Part shown: positions 33,718 to 41,812 of the stretch, piece by piece
Layout of the letters: every line of letters starts with the position of its first letter
How positions within the stretch are numbered: position 1 is the stretch's first letter
Assembly (NCBI GenBank): GCA_035630615.1
Contig: DASQKI010000046.1
Span: forward strand, 1 to 64,000
Direction: 5' to 3'
Origin: DATFRX01 sp035630615
Lineage (GTDB): Bacteria > Actinomycetota > Actinomycetes > Propionibacteriales > Nocardioidaceae
Length of the DNA: 64,000 nucleotides
Notes under the pieces: generated by a model
The model's database searches: none
Told to the model about the DNA's origin: nothing
What the model saw: only the letters and a program-made list of their open reading frames with translations
Made by a program: the position numbers and the translations under genes

Positions 33718-34847
33718 AGCTGCATGAGGCGAGCGACCCGGCACTCGACGTGGCCGGGCTCCGGATCGTCCAGGTGATCGCCACCACCACCGGGGGCACT
33801 GGCGCTCATGTCCAGGTGCTCACCGAGCACCTCGTCGACGCCGGAGCGCGTGTCATGGTGATCGGTCCGCAGCAGGCCGACGACCAGTTTCAATTCGACG
33901 AGATCGGCGCCACGTTTCAGCCGACGCCGATCGGATCGCTTCCGCACCCGCGCGACGCGGTGACGCTGCGCAAGCTGCGGCGACTCACCCGCAGCGCCGA
34001 CCTGGTGCACGCTCACAGCTTGCGCGCCGGTGCCCTCGCCGGCCTCGCCATCCCCCGCCAGGTGCCGTTCGTCATGACCCGGCACAACCTGATCCTCGCC
34101 ACCGGGCCCAGTCGCTACGTACACGAGGCTTTGGAGCGCTACACCGCCCGCCGGGTGAACGTGACGATGTGCGTGTCGGCTGACCTCGTCGAGGCGGTTC
34201 GGCAGGCCGGCGGTGACGATGTCCGCCGCACGTTTGTGACCGCACCACGGATGAAGGAGCCGCGGCGCGACCGGGAGACGGTGCGCAAAGACCTCGGCGT
34301 CGACAAGCAGCCACTGGTCCTCGCGGTCGGCCGCCTGCACGGCCAGAAGGACTTTCCGACGCTGATCGCGGCGGCGCGTCGACTGTCCGACCTCGACCCG
34401 CGTCCGGAGTTTGTCATCGCCGGCGACGGACCGGATCGCGATCGGCTCCAGGAGCTGATCCGCGACGCACCGGTCAGACTACTCGGCGAGTCCGACGATG
34501 TCCCAGGGCTGTTGCAGGCGGCCGACGTCCTCGCGATGACGAGTGTGTGGGAGGCCGGATCGCTCGCCGTCCAAGAGGGCATGAGGGCCGGCCTTCCGTT
34601 CGTCGGCACTCGGGTCGGTGCGATCCCAGACCTCGTCGCCGACGCCGGACTACTTGTTCGTCCACACGACGACCGTGCCCTCGCGAGTCAGATCAAGCGC
34701 GTACTCGAGGAACCGGGGCTCGCCAAGGACCTGCGCGATCGGGCGCTGCGACGCGCCGCCGCATTGCCGACCGACGACGACGTCGTGACGCAGGTCGTCG
34801 CGGCGTACTCCGGAGCTCGTGAGGCGGTCCGGAGAGCACGTCGATGA
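33714..34847 (+). CDS. Family 4 glycosyltransferase (GT-B fold)
   Basis: 377 residues. The N-terminal Rossmann domain starts RIVQVIATTTGGTGAHVQVLTEHLVDAG, with DLVHAHSLRAGALAGLA as the acceptor-side loop. The C-terminal donor domain contains VLAVGRLHGQKDFPTLIAAARRL, FVIAGDGPDRDRLQELI and the catalytic E-x7-E-like segment VWEAGSLAVQEGMRAGLPFVGTRVGAIPDLVADAGLLVRPHD. It transfers a sugar from an activated donor to a lipid or glycan at the inner face. Overlaps at both ends couple it to the flippase and paralog 2. Confidence 0.9.
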   Translation: MKLHEASDPALDVAGLRIVQVIATTTGGTGAHVQVLTEHLVDAGARVMVIGPQQADDQFQFDEIGATFQPTPIGSLPHPRDAVTLRKLRRLTRSADLVHAHSLRAGALAGLAIPRQVPFVMTRHNLILATGPSRYVHEALERYTARRVNVTMCVSADLVEAVRQAGGDDVRRTFVTAPRMKEPRRDRETVRKDLGVDKQPLVLAVGRLHGQKDFPTLIAAARRLSDLDPRPEFVIAGDGPDRDRLQELIRDAPVRLLGESDDVPGLLQAADVLAMTSVWEAGSLAVQEGMRAGLPFVGTRVGAIPDLVADAGLLVRPHDDRALASQIKRVLEEPGLAKDLRDRALRRAAALPTDDDVVTQVVAAYSGAREAVRRARR

Positions 34848-36889
34848 ACCTACGCAGTCGGTTCTGGGCCGCGATCGGCGTATGCGCGGCGCTGCTCGGC
34901 GCTGCCGTCCTGCACCTGTCGACGGGGGAGTCGCGCGAGCCGCTCGGACACTGGCAGCGAGTCGTGGTCATCGGCGTGCCGGGCCTCGACTGGAGCAACG
35001 TCGATCCGGAAACGACTCCCCAACTCGACGCCCTCGCCGATCGATCCGCTGTGGGTTCCCTGACAGCTCGGGGGGCGTCGTCGTTCTCGTGTCCGCGCGA
35101 CGGTTGGGTCACGCTCGGTGCCGGCAACCGCGCTCGGCACAGCGACGCCGAAGGGTCGTGCAGCAACCAGTACGCGGACGGCCTGACGGTCCATCCAGAC
35201 GTCGTCATCGAAGCCAACGAGAGCCGCAACTTCGGCGCCGAACCCGGTCTGCTGGGTCAGGAGGTCAGCTGCGTCCGCACCTACGGCATCGACGCCCAGC
35301 TCGCCGCGATCAACTCGCCCGCCCTTCGACCCGTACTCCACGACCCGGCATCGCCAGCGGAGTGGTCGGAGTCGTGGAGGGGGTGCCCGCTGGCGCTGAT
35401 CTCGGGCCCCGTCATCCACCACAAGGACGACGCCGACCTCGCCCAGGTGGACCGGCTCGTCGGCGAGGTCGCGCAGGCCTCGGCCGCGGATCCGCGCACC
35501 TTGCTCCTGGTGGTCGGGGTGTCCGATCGGCCCAACGGTGACCCGGCGATGCATCTCGCGCTGGCGTACGGCGACGGCATCCCCCCGGGGCTGATGGTGT
35601 CGGCCAGCACCGGTCGAGCGCCGTACGTCCAGCTGATCGACGTGGCGCCCACGGCGCTCGCCGCCCTCGATCGGGAGCGGCCTGCGGCGATGGCCGGTCG
35701 GCCGATGACGATCGGCCGGCAAGACATCTCAGCGGCGGACGCTCGAGCGGACCTGCTGGACGCCGCCGATGCCGCGGCCGCCCACCGCACCGACACACCA
35801 CCGCTCGTGCGCTCCTGGGTCGGGCTGACGTCGGCCGCCCTGGTCATCGGCCTGCTCCTGGTGCATCTCCAGCGATGGCGCTTGGCCGTGCGGGTCGGTG
35901 GTGTGGTCGTGGCGGCGTTTCCGGCGGCAACACTCTTGGCCAATCTCGTGCCCTGGTGGACGGCCGATCGCTCGCGGCTGGCCTGGATCGGGTGCCTGCT
36001 CGTCGCGACGCTCCTCGTCACAGCGATCGCGTTCGCCGGCAGCTGGCGCCGACATCGATTCGGCCCCGCCGTCGCGGTAGCGGTCGTGACGGCGCTCGTG
36101 CTCGCCCTCGACGTCATCACCGGCTCGCATCTCCAGCTCAACGGTCTGCTCGGCTACAACCCGATCGTCGCTGGTCGCTTCACCGGTCTCGGAAACATGC
36201 CGTTCGCCATCTTCGCGGTCAGCGGCCTGGTCTCGATGGCGGCGGCCATGAACGGACAGCCTGTTCGGTCGGCCCGTTGGCTGGCGGTGGTGATCGGCGG
36301 CACGCTGATCGTGATCGACGGTACGCCGGGCCTCGGGTCCGACTTCGGGGGCGTGCTCGCGCTCGTACCGTCGATCGTCCTGCTCACCATGATCGCGACC
36401 GACATCAGGCTCTCGCCGGCCCGGGTCGCCGGTGCGTTGGCGGCCGGCGTCGCCGCTGTCACGGTGATCGCGATTGCTGACTATCAACGCGATTCCGACA
36501 ACCAGACCCACCTCGGGCGCTTCGTGGGCCAACTCCTCGATGGCACCGCGTGGGAGGTCGTCGAACGCAAGCTGGACGCCAGTTGGTACATCCTCCTGCA
36601 CAGTCCGGTCGCGATTCTGGCGCCGTTCCTGATCCTGACGCTGGCCGGGCTGTTCGCCCCGCGGACGGGTGCCGGGCGGCGCCTGCTGGCGTCGGCCACC
36701 CCGGTCGAGTTGGGGGCCGGCGTCAGCACCGCGACGGCCGCGCTGCTGGGGAGCTTGCTCAACGACTCGGGCATCGCGGTCTTCGTCGCCGCCGGCTGTG
36801 TGATCGTTCCGCTGCTGCTAGGAGGTACGCTGCCCGCCGAGCCGGTCGACGCGGAGGCCGGACAGACCCTGTCTCGGGAGTCGGTATGA
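34844..36889 (+). CDS. Large membrane protein with extracellular alkaline-phosphatase-like domain (paralog 2)
   Basis: 681 residues, clearly homologous to the first gene of the operon over its whole length. An N-terminal anchor helix (FWAAIGVCAALLGAAVLHL) leads to VVVIGVPGLDWSNVDPETTPQLDALADRSAVGSLT and SCPRDGWVTLGAGNRA in the extracellular domain. About ten helices follow with the shared blocks AGRFTGLGNMPF, IDGTPGLGSDFGGVLALVP, THLGRFVGQLLDGTAWEVVERKLDA and LLNDSGIAVF. The retained pairing of two diverged paralogs suggests a heteromeric complex or two steps of one pathway. Its stop overlaps the arcA start. Confidence 0.75.
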   Translation: MNLRSRFWAAIGVCAALLGAAVLHLSTGESREPLGHWQRVVVIGVPGLDWSNVDPETTPQLDALADRSAVGSLTARGASSFSCPRDGWVTLGAGNRARHSDAEGSCSNQYADGLTVHPDVVIEANESRNFGAEPGLLGQEVSCVRTYGIDAQLAAINSPALRPVLHDPASPAEWSESWRGCPLALISGPVIHHKDDADLAQVDRLVGEVAQASAADPRTLLLVVGVSDRPNGDPAMHLALAYGDGIPPGLMVSASTGRAPYVQLIDVAPTALAALDRERPAAMAGRPMTIGRQDISAADARADLLDAADAAAAHRTDTPPLVRSWVGLTSAALVIGLLLVHLQRWRLAVRVGGVVVAAFPAATLLANLVPWWTADRSRLAWIGCLLVATLLVTAIAFAGSWRRHRFGPAVAVAVVTALVLALDVITGSHLQLNGLLGYNPIVAGRFTGLGNMPFAIFAVSGLVSMAAAMNGQPVRSARWLAVVIGGTLIVIDGTPGLGSDFGGVLALVPSIVLLTMIATDIRLSPARVAGALAAGVAAVTVIAIADYQRDSDNQTHLGRFVGQLLDGTAWEVVERKLDASWYILLHSPVAILAPFLILTLAGLFAPRTGAGRRLLASATPVELGAGVSTATAALLGSLLNDSGIAVFVAAGCVIVPLLLGGTLPAEPVDAEAGQTLSRESV

Positions 36890-38097
36890 CCCAGCAGCAC
36901 GTCGGAGCCGACAGCGAGGTCGGCCCACTCGAGATCGTGCTCCTGCACCGTCCGGGGCCGGAGCTGAAACGGTTGACCCCTCGCAACAACGATTCGCTGC
37001 TGTTCGACGGAATTCCGTGGATCAGCCGGGCCCAGGATGAGCACGACGCCTTCGCCCAAGCGCTGCGCGACCGCGAGGTCGAGGTGCTCTATTTGTCCGA
37101 CCTGCTGGTCGAGACGCTGGCCGACCCGGTGGCCCGGCAGGTCGCCATCACGCAGGTCTGCGCCAACCTGCATGTCGGCGACACGATCCGGGCGTACCTC
37201 AACGAGGCGCTCCACGACCGGACTCCGGACGCCCTCGCCCAGGCGCTGATCGCGGGCATCCGCAACGACGAGCTTCGGGTCGAGCACTCGCTGGTGTCGA
37301 GTCTGCTGGCGCACGACGACTTCCTCATCGACCCGCTGCCCAACCTGCTGTTCACCCGTGACTCGTCGGTGTGGATGCGCGACCGCGTCGCCGTGACCAG
37401 CCTGGCGATGCCGGCCCGCGAACGAGAGACCCAGCTGACCGAGCTGATCTACGCGCAACACCCTCGCTTTCGCGGCGTCGATCGCATGCATGGTGGCGAT
37501 CTCGAGCATGTCGAGGGGGGCGACGTGCTGCAGCTCGCCGCCGGCGTCGTGGCGATCGGAGTCGGCGAGCGAACGACTCCCGCCGGCGTCGAGCGGTTTG
37601 CCCGCCAGCTGTTCGGCTACGACCTGGCGCACACGGTCCTCGCGGTGCCGATCGCCCAAGAGCGGGCCACGATGCACCTCGACACGGTCGTCACGATGGT
37701 CGACACCGACAAAGTGGTCGTCTATCCCAATCTGGCCGACTCGCTCGTCGCGTACACGTTGACCGCGCACCAACCGGACGCCGGTGTCGTGCTCAACGTG
37801 GCCGGCCCGGAGCCGTTCTTGCAGGCGGCCGCGCGGGCGATGGGCATCGACGCCCTGCATCGCATCGACACCGGACTCGACCCGGTCACGGCCGAGCGCG
37901 AGCAGTGGGACGACGGCAACAACACGCTCGCGATCGCGCCCCGCGTCGCGGTCGCCTACGAGCGCAACGTGGAGACCAACGCCCGACTGGAAGCGGCCGG
38001 GATCGAGGTCGTGGCGATCGCGGGTTCGGAGCTCGGCTCGGGTCGCGGCGGGCCGCGTTGCATGTCTTGCCCGATCGCCAGAGGCCCGGTCACGTAA
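36886..38097 (+). CDS. arcA: Arginine deiminase
   Basis: 403 residues. It hydrolyses arginine to citrulline and ammonia. Guanidino-modifying-enzyme motifs are in place: LLFTRDSSVWM, EHVEGGDVL, TMHLDTVVTMVD, and the nucleophile Cys392 in RGGPRCMSCPI at the C-terminus. Length and motif order match bacterial ArcA. There is no arcB, arcC or arcD nearby, so it is not in a classical fermentative arc operon. Instead its ATG overlaps the stop of the envelope-glycan membrane protein. The role may be arginine catabolism or acid resistance; the coupling to envelope genes is unexplained. Confidence 0.93.
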   Translation: MTQQHVGADSEVGPLEIVLLHRPGPELKRLTPRNNDSLLFDGIPWISRAQDEHDAFAQALRDREVEVLYLSDLLVETLADPVARQVAITQVCANLHVGDTIRAYLNEALHDRTPDALAQALIAGIRNDELRVEHSLVSSLLAHDDFLIDPLPNLLFTRDSSVWMRDRVAVTSLAMPARERETQLTELIYAQHPRFRGVDRMHGGDLEHVEGGDVLQLAAGVVAIGVGERTTPAGVERFARQLFGYDLAHTVLAVPIAQERATMHLDTVVTMVDTDKVVVYPNLADSLVAYTLTAHQPDAGVVLNVAGPEPFLQAAARAMGIDALHRIDTGLDPVTAEREQWDDGNNTLAIAPRVAVAYERNVETNARLEAAGIEVVAIAGSELGSGRGGPRCMSCPIARGPVT

Positions 38098-38117
38098 TCG
38101 TTTCCGGCAAAGTAAAA

Positions 38118-38155
38118 CCCGGCTGTCGCTGACGGGGGAAACAACGACAACCGGG
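38118..38155. terminator. Hairpin downstream of arcA
   Basis: CCCGG-C-TGTCG and CGACA-A-CCGGG pair over 10 positions with a single opposed mismatch around a 16-base loop, 20 bases past the arcA stop. There is no U-tract, as is common in high-GC terminators. The rest of this 181-base convergent gap is AT-richer than its surroundings and carries no gene I can see. Confidence 0.6.
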
Positions 38156-38278
38156 CTGAGCCACACAGTAGTTAAGGCCCCACAGTGGCGCAAGCGCGCT
38201 CGCCCGCTCGATGGCTAGCATAATTGCCCTGTTTACGGCGTGTTAGTCGCAAATCGCCCGCATGGCGACGTTGTCAAA

Positions 38279-39214
38279 TCAATGAATCGTCAACTGCCGA
38301 CTGGTCAGGCCGTTACGGGCGGAGCGCTGATCGGCCGACAGCGGCTTGTCGACCGCCATCGCCTCATCGAGTCGGGCGGACAGTTGCCCGATCGGTTCCT
38401 CCAAGGCGTCGGCGCCGGTATCAGTCGCCAGCTCCCAGACCGGCACGATCAATCCGTACGCGCGGAACGATCCGATCAGCCGACTTCCCTCGACGAGCCG
38501 ATCGGCGTCGGCGACATGGAGGCGCGCCAGCGCGTCGAGCACGGCGTCCTCGTCGTGCCGCAACACCCACCGGACAAACTCGCGGTCGCCGAGCCGGGTC
38601 CAGTACGCCGCCTCGACGCTTGCCAGGCGACCCGTCGGCGCGGCGGCGTCGTTGGCCGACTCGAGCGTGGCCGCGATCTCGCCAGTCGAGTCTTCGACGT
38701 CGGCGATCCAGAAGTCGAAGCCATCGTGCACGTCGACCTCGAACGCCGCCCCGGTGTCGAGGCTATCTTGTAGCCGCGACCCCGGTCCGGGATCGGTGAC
38801 CACCTGGATGTCGGTGCCCGGCTCGGCATCGAGGGCCAGTTCGAGCGCGTACGCCAGGTCTCGACTCGGATCGCCGAAGCCGTGCTGTACCTGGAGGCCA
38901 AGCCAGATCGTCCCGTCGGGTCGCACCATGGCCGGCATCGCGGCCGGCAGCAGCGTGCACGCGACGACGGCACGCTCGCTCGAGGCGTCCTTCAGCGTCA
39001 GGGAGGCGGTCGCCGCCGGCACGAACTCGCGCATCGCGACCCAGTCGCACTCGCTGGGAAGCTCGGCGAACGGCCGGCGGACGTAGGGAGCAACACTGCC
39101 GCCGGCGCCGTGGCAGGCCTTGTAGCGCTTGCCCGATCCGCAGGGGCACGGCTGTCGCGGGCCGACCTCGCCTGCCGCCTCGGCTCGCGGGCGGGTGCGG
39201 GCACGCTTGGCCAT
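38279..39214 (-). CDS. DUF5926-type protein with N-terminal SEC-C zinc motif
   Basis: 311 residues. The N-terminus is a basic stretch followed by a SEC-C metal-binding motif (PRQPCPCGSGKRYKACHG, residues 20-37), as at the end of SecA, probably binding zinc and perhaps the ribosome or nucleic acid. The rest (FAELPSECDWVAMREFVPAATASLTLKD, then VQHGFGDPSRDLAYALELAL and DREFVRWVLRHDEDAVLDALARLHVADADRL) matches an actinobacterial family of unknown function usually called DUF5926. Monocistronic, facing arcA across a convergent gap. Confidence 0.82.
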   Translation of the reverse strand: MAKRARTRPRAEAAGEVGPRQPCPCGSGKRYKACHGAGGSVAPYVRRPFAELPSECDWVAMREFVPAATASLTLKDASSERAVVACTLLPAAMPAMVRPDGTIWLGLQVQHGFGDPSRDLAYALELALDAEPGTDIQVVTDPGPGSRLQDSLDTGAAFEVDVHDGFDFWIADVEDSTGEIAATLESANDAAAPTGRLASVEAAYWTRLGDREFVRWVLRHDEDAVLDALARLHVADADRLVEGSRLIGSFRAYGLIVPVWELATDTGADALEEPIGQLSARLDEAMAVDKPLSADQRSARNGLTSRQLTIH

Positions 39215-39300
39215 CGGAGACCTCCTCGTCGACTGAAGTCCCGAGCCTACCGATCGGGCCATTGTCGCCGTGGCGCGGCCGCAGGCGGTTGACGTACTCG

Positions 39301-39367
39301 CTGAAGTGTTGGCGCAAAGCCGCAGGTTCCCGGAAGGTGTTGGCGCAGATTCGCGCCAACACTTCAG
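39301..39367. repeat. Repeat family E, locus 1: nested inverted repeat
   Basis: CTGAAGTGTTGGCGC at 39301 is the exact reverse complement of GCGCCAACACTTCAG at 39353. A second left arm, GTGTTGGCGC at 39337, pairs with the same right arm across a 6-base loop. The right arm provides the stop codon of the next minus-strand gene. A mirror-image copy is at 49604. Confidence 0.93.
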
Positions 39368-39708
39368 CCGGCGTCCAGTCGCCGACGGCGGCCGGGCCGC
39401 TCGACGAAGCCGCGGCGCGACGTGGCGGCGGCAACGAGTCCGCTCACGATCCGAATCGTCAAGGTCAGCACCAGCAACGCGCCCGCGGCGATGGCGATCC
39501 GGGGCCAGTCGATGCCGGCGCCTTCGGCCCCGGGAAGGGCCACTATCGGATGCGCGGTCGCGGGTACGACGACGTGATGTTCGAGCATCCAGTCGGTCGC
39601 GTCGGCCCATCCCGTCGTCACGCTGCCGATGATCAGGGTTGGGATGCCGAACAGTGCGGCCGCGATGACCGCCCAGACGATGTCGCCGGACCTGTCGCGA
39701 TCAGCCAT
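39364..39708 (-). CDS. Small membrane protein at the distal end of the secretion cluster
   Basis: 114 residues with two helices (about residues 9-31, VWAVIAAALFGIPTLIIGSV, and 67-92, IAIAAGALLVLTLTIRIVSGLVAAA) and a loop of about 35 residues (ADATDWMLEHHVVVPATAHPIVALPGAEGAGIDWP). A basic tail RRGFVERPGRRRRLDAG follows, whose stop lies within repeat family E. Start ATG at MADRDRSGDIVW, 20 bases after the previous stop. Family unknown; likely an accessory of the type IV-like machine because of its position. Confidence 0.7.
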   Translation of the reverse strand: MADRDRSGDIVWAVIAAALFGIPTLIIGSVTTGWADATDWMLEHHVVVPATAHPIVALPGAEGAGIDWPRIAIAAGALLVLTLTIRIVSGLVAAATSRRGFVERPGRRRRLDAG

Positions 39709-39728
39709 GGCTTGCCTCCTTGCAACCG

Positions 39729-40247
39729 TTACATTCCGGCCGTGGCGTCCACCGGAGTCACCCGGGTGACCTTCCACCCCGTGGCGGGAAACACCTCGAG
39801 CCGCAGGATGAGGGTGAGCCCCGTTCGGTAGGACGCGGTCGCCGTCACGGCCTGGCTCGCTCGCCTCGGTCCGTCGACCGCGTCGAGCCGCCCCACCGGG
39901 ATTCGGTACGCGGCGGTGTGCCGATATTGCTCGGCGAGGTAATCGGTGACCCAGCGGCCGACGCGCCGACGCCAGTCCGCGACGCCACGCCCCGGGTCGG
40001 CGAAGTCGCGGGCGAAGCCCTCGGCAACCGGTCGCCACGGCCGCGACGTCCATTGCTCCTCGTGATGACCGCCGCCTTGGTGCGGCGGGCCGACGAAGAG
40101 ATTCGGCTCGATCCGTCGACCTGAGTCGGCCGCCTCGTTGGCGGACGAGCTCGACGGTGGCGGGGTCGGCCACATCCACACGATGCCGACGAGGATCACG
40201 ACGACGGCGATCGTCGACCATATCCACAGTCCACGCAGACGATTCAT
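39729..40247 (-). CDS. Membrane-anchored envelope protein of unknown family in the secretion cluster
   Basis: 172 residues with one N-terminal helix (LWIWSTIAVVVILVGIVWMWP) and a proline/serine-rich linker (TPPPSSSSANEAADSGRR). A soluble extracytoplasmic domain follows (FARDFADPGRGVADWRRRVGRWVTDYLAEQYRHTAAYRIPVGRLDAVDGPRRASQAVTATASYRTGLTLILRLEV). The domain looks like the small NTF2-like periplasmic domains that accompany VirB8/TcpC proteins in Gram-positive transfer systems; this is inference. Its start overlaps the preceding hydrolase stop (ATGA). Confidence 0.7.
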   Translation of the reverse strand: MNRLRGLWIWSTIAVVVILVGIVWMWPTPPPSSSSANEAADSGRRIEPNLFVGPPHQGGGHHEEQWTSRPWRPVAEGFARDFADPGRGVADWRRRVGRWVTDYLAEQYRHTAAYRIPVGRLDAVDGPRRASQAVTATASYRTGLTLILRLEVFPATGWKVTRVTPVDATAGM

Positions 40248-41812
40248 TGCAGCTCCCGAAGGTTGACGCCGCGGGCGATCATGAAGGGTTCGGGGTCGAC
40301 GGATTGGTCGTCGACACGTACCTCGAAGTGCAGGTGGTCGCCGGTCGTGTTGCCGGTGGCGCCGACGGTGCCGATCGGCTGGCCGGCCGCCACGACCTGG
40401 CCCTCACTCACCCGGATCGTCGTCTGGTGGGCGTAGTAGACGTCGACGTTGCCGGTAGAGATGACCGTGTAGTTGCCGTAGCCGTCGCCATCCCACCCGA
40501 CGGTCGTGACCCGACCCGCGTGCGCGGCCGAGATCACCCGGCCGGCCGGCGCCGCCAGGTCGACGCCGGTGTGGCACGACGACCACAGGCTCGAACAGTC
40601 GCCGAAGGTCGCGGTGACGGTGTACGACCCGGGTGGCAGCGGCGGCGCCCAGCGACCGCCCAGCGTCGGCTGGCCGGCGGCGTTGCCACTGACCGACACA
40701 TGGACGTGGTCGCGGTGCAGCGCGGTCGGGTCGGTCTGGCCCGACGGATGCTGATAGCGCCGCCACCCTTCGCCGGCCCGCTCGGTCGACCAGATCTGGG
40801 CGTCGAAGATGACGTACGTGACGCCGAGCTGCCCGGCGTGTGCGGCGACCCAGCGCGAGATGGCCCGACCCTCCGCGTTGCCGGCGGCGGACTGCCATCG
40901 GTCGATCATGATGTCGACGGCCCGCCCCGACGGGTGGTCGGAGGTCGGGTTGTTGGTGCGTTCGCCGACCCCGAGGTAGTCGTGCCGACCGAACCGCTGG
41001 TCGACGCAGCGCAGCACCCGCAAGGCATCGGGCGTCAAGCCCTGCTCGACGTCGAGGCCGGTCGCCGGGCAGTCCATCGCTGCGCCCGGCCCGCAGAGGT
41101 TCGATACCGACAGGTTGTCGAGGTCGCCACCGGCACCGGACGCCGCGTCGAAGACACCGCCGAGCTGGCCGGCGTGGGCCAGCAGCTGTCGGGCCAGCGG
41201 CACCCAGTCGTCGTAGGCGTCGGGGTACGCCGACACCTGGACCGTCTGGGCGACGTCGCCCGGCTCGAGCATCTGATAGTTGGGAACCTTGTCGAGCATC
41301 GCGGCGTAGAACTTCTCGGCCGACGTTTGCGGATCCATCAGATCGGGCATCGTGCCCCACCACGGCCACTGCTGCTGGAAGACGCCGAGCGAGCCATGAT
41401 CGGTCCCGACCGCGTCGTGCGGCAGGCTCAGCGAGCGCTCGATGCCGAGTTGCTCCGGCGCCAGGTCGCTACCGGTGCCGTCGTTGGCGTACACCTGGTA
41501 TTTGGATTCCTGATAGCCGGTGATCAACGCCGCGATGATCCCGTTGAGGTCGACGCCGCGATGCTGGCCGACCAGGATGATCGTGCCGGCGATCTGCCGC
41601 TGCCGATCGGTCAGGCTCTCCCACGACGATCCGGCACCCTCGGTCGTGCTGACCTGGGTGAGCGATCCGGTGTTGTTGGCGCAAAACGCCGGTCCTTCAG
41701 CGGCCGCTCCGCCGGCGACCAGCACCGCCACCATCAGGGGCACCGCGATCAGCGGCGCGATCACGATCAGACAGCTGGCCCCGGCGATCAGGGCCCACCG
41801 TCGTCCGGTCAC
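40244..41812 (-). CDS. Three-domain peptidoglycan hydrolase (lysozyme-like, VanY/ARB-like, M23)
   Basis: 522 residues. A signal-anchor (1-40) leads to a lysozyme-like region (ITGYQESKYQVYANDGTGSDLAPEQLG, HGSLGVFQQQWPWWG). Next comes a D,D-peptidase-like fold with the metal motif SDHPSGRAVDIMID and HRDHVHVS (residues about 290-380). Last is an M23 metallopeptidase domain with HTGVDLAAP and HLHFEV, both zinc motifs intact. Its position suits a VirB1-type wall-opening enzyme for the secretion apparatus. Three potentially active wall-cutting modules in one chain is unusual. Overlaps couple it to both neighbours. Confidence 0.85.
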   Translation of the reverse strand: MTGRRWALIAGASCLIVIAPLIAVPLMVAVLVAGGAAAEGPAFCANNTGSLTQVSTTEGAGSSWESLTDRQRQIAGTIILVGQHRGVDLNGIIAALITGYQESKYQVYANDGTGSDLAPEQLGIERSLSLPHDAVGTDHGSLGVFQQQWPWWGTMPDLMDPQTSAEKFYAAMLDKVPNYQMLEPGDVAQTVQVSAYPDAYDDWVPLARQLLAHAGQLGGVFDAASGAGGDLDNLSVSNLCGPGAAMDCPATGLDVEQGLTPDALRVLRCVDQRFGRHDYLGVGERTNNPTSDHPSGRAVDIMIDRWQSAAGNAEGRAISRWVAAHAGQLGVTYVIFDAQIWSTERAGEGWRRYQHPSGQTDPTALHRDHVHVSVSGNAAGQPTLGGRWAPPLPPGSYTVTATFGDCSSLWSSCHTGVDLAAPAGRVISAAHAGRVTTVGWDGDGYGNYTVISTGNVDVYYAHQTTIRVSEGQVVAAGQPIGTVGATGNTTGDHLHFEVRVDDQSVDPEPFMIARGVNLRELQ

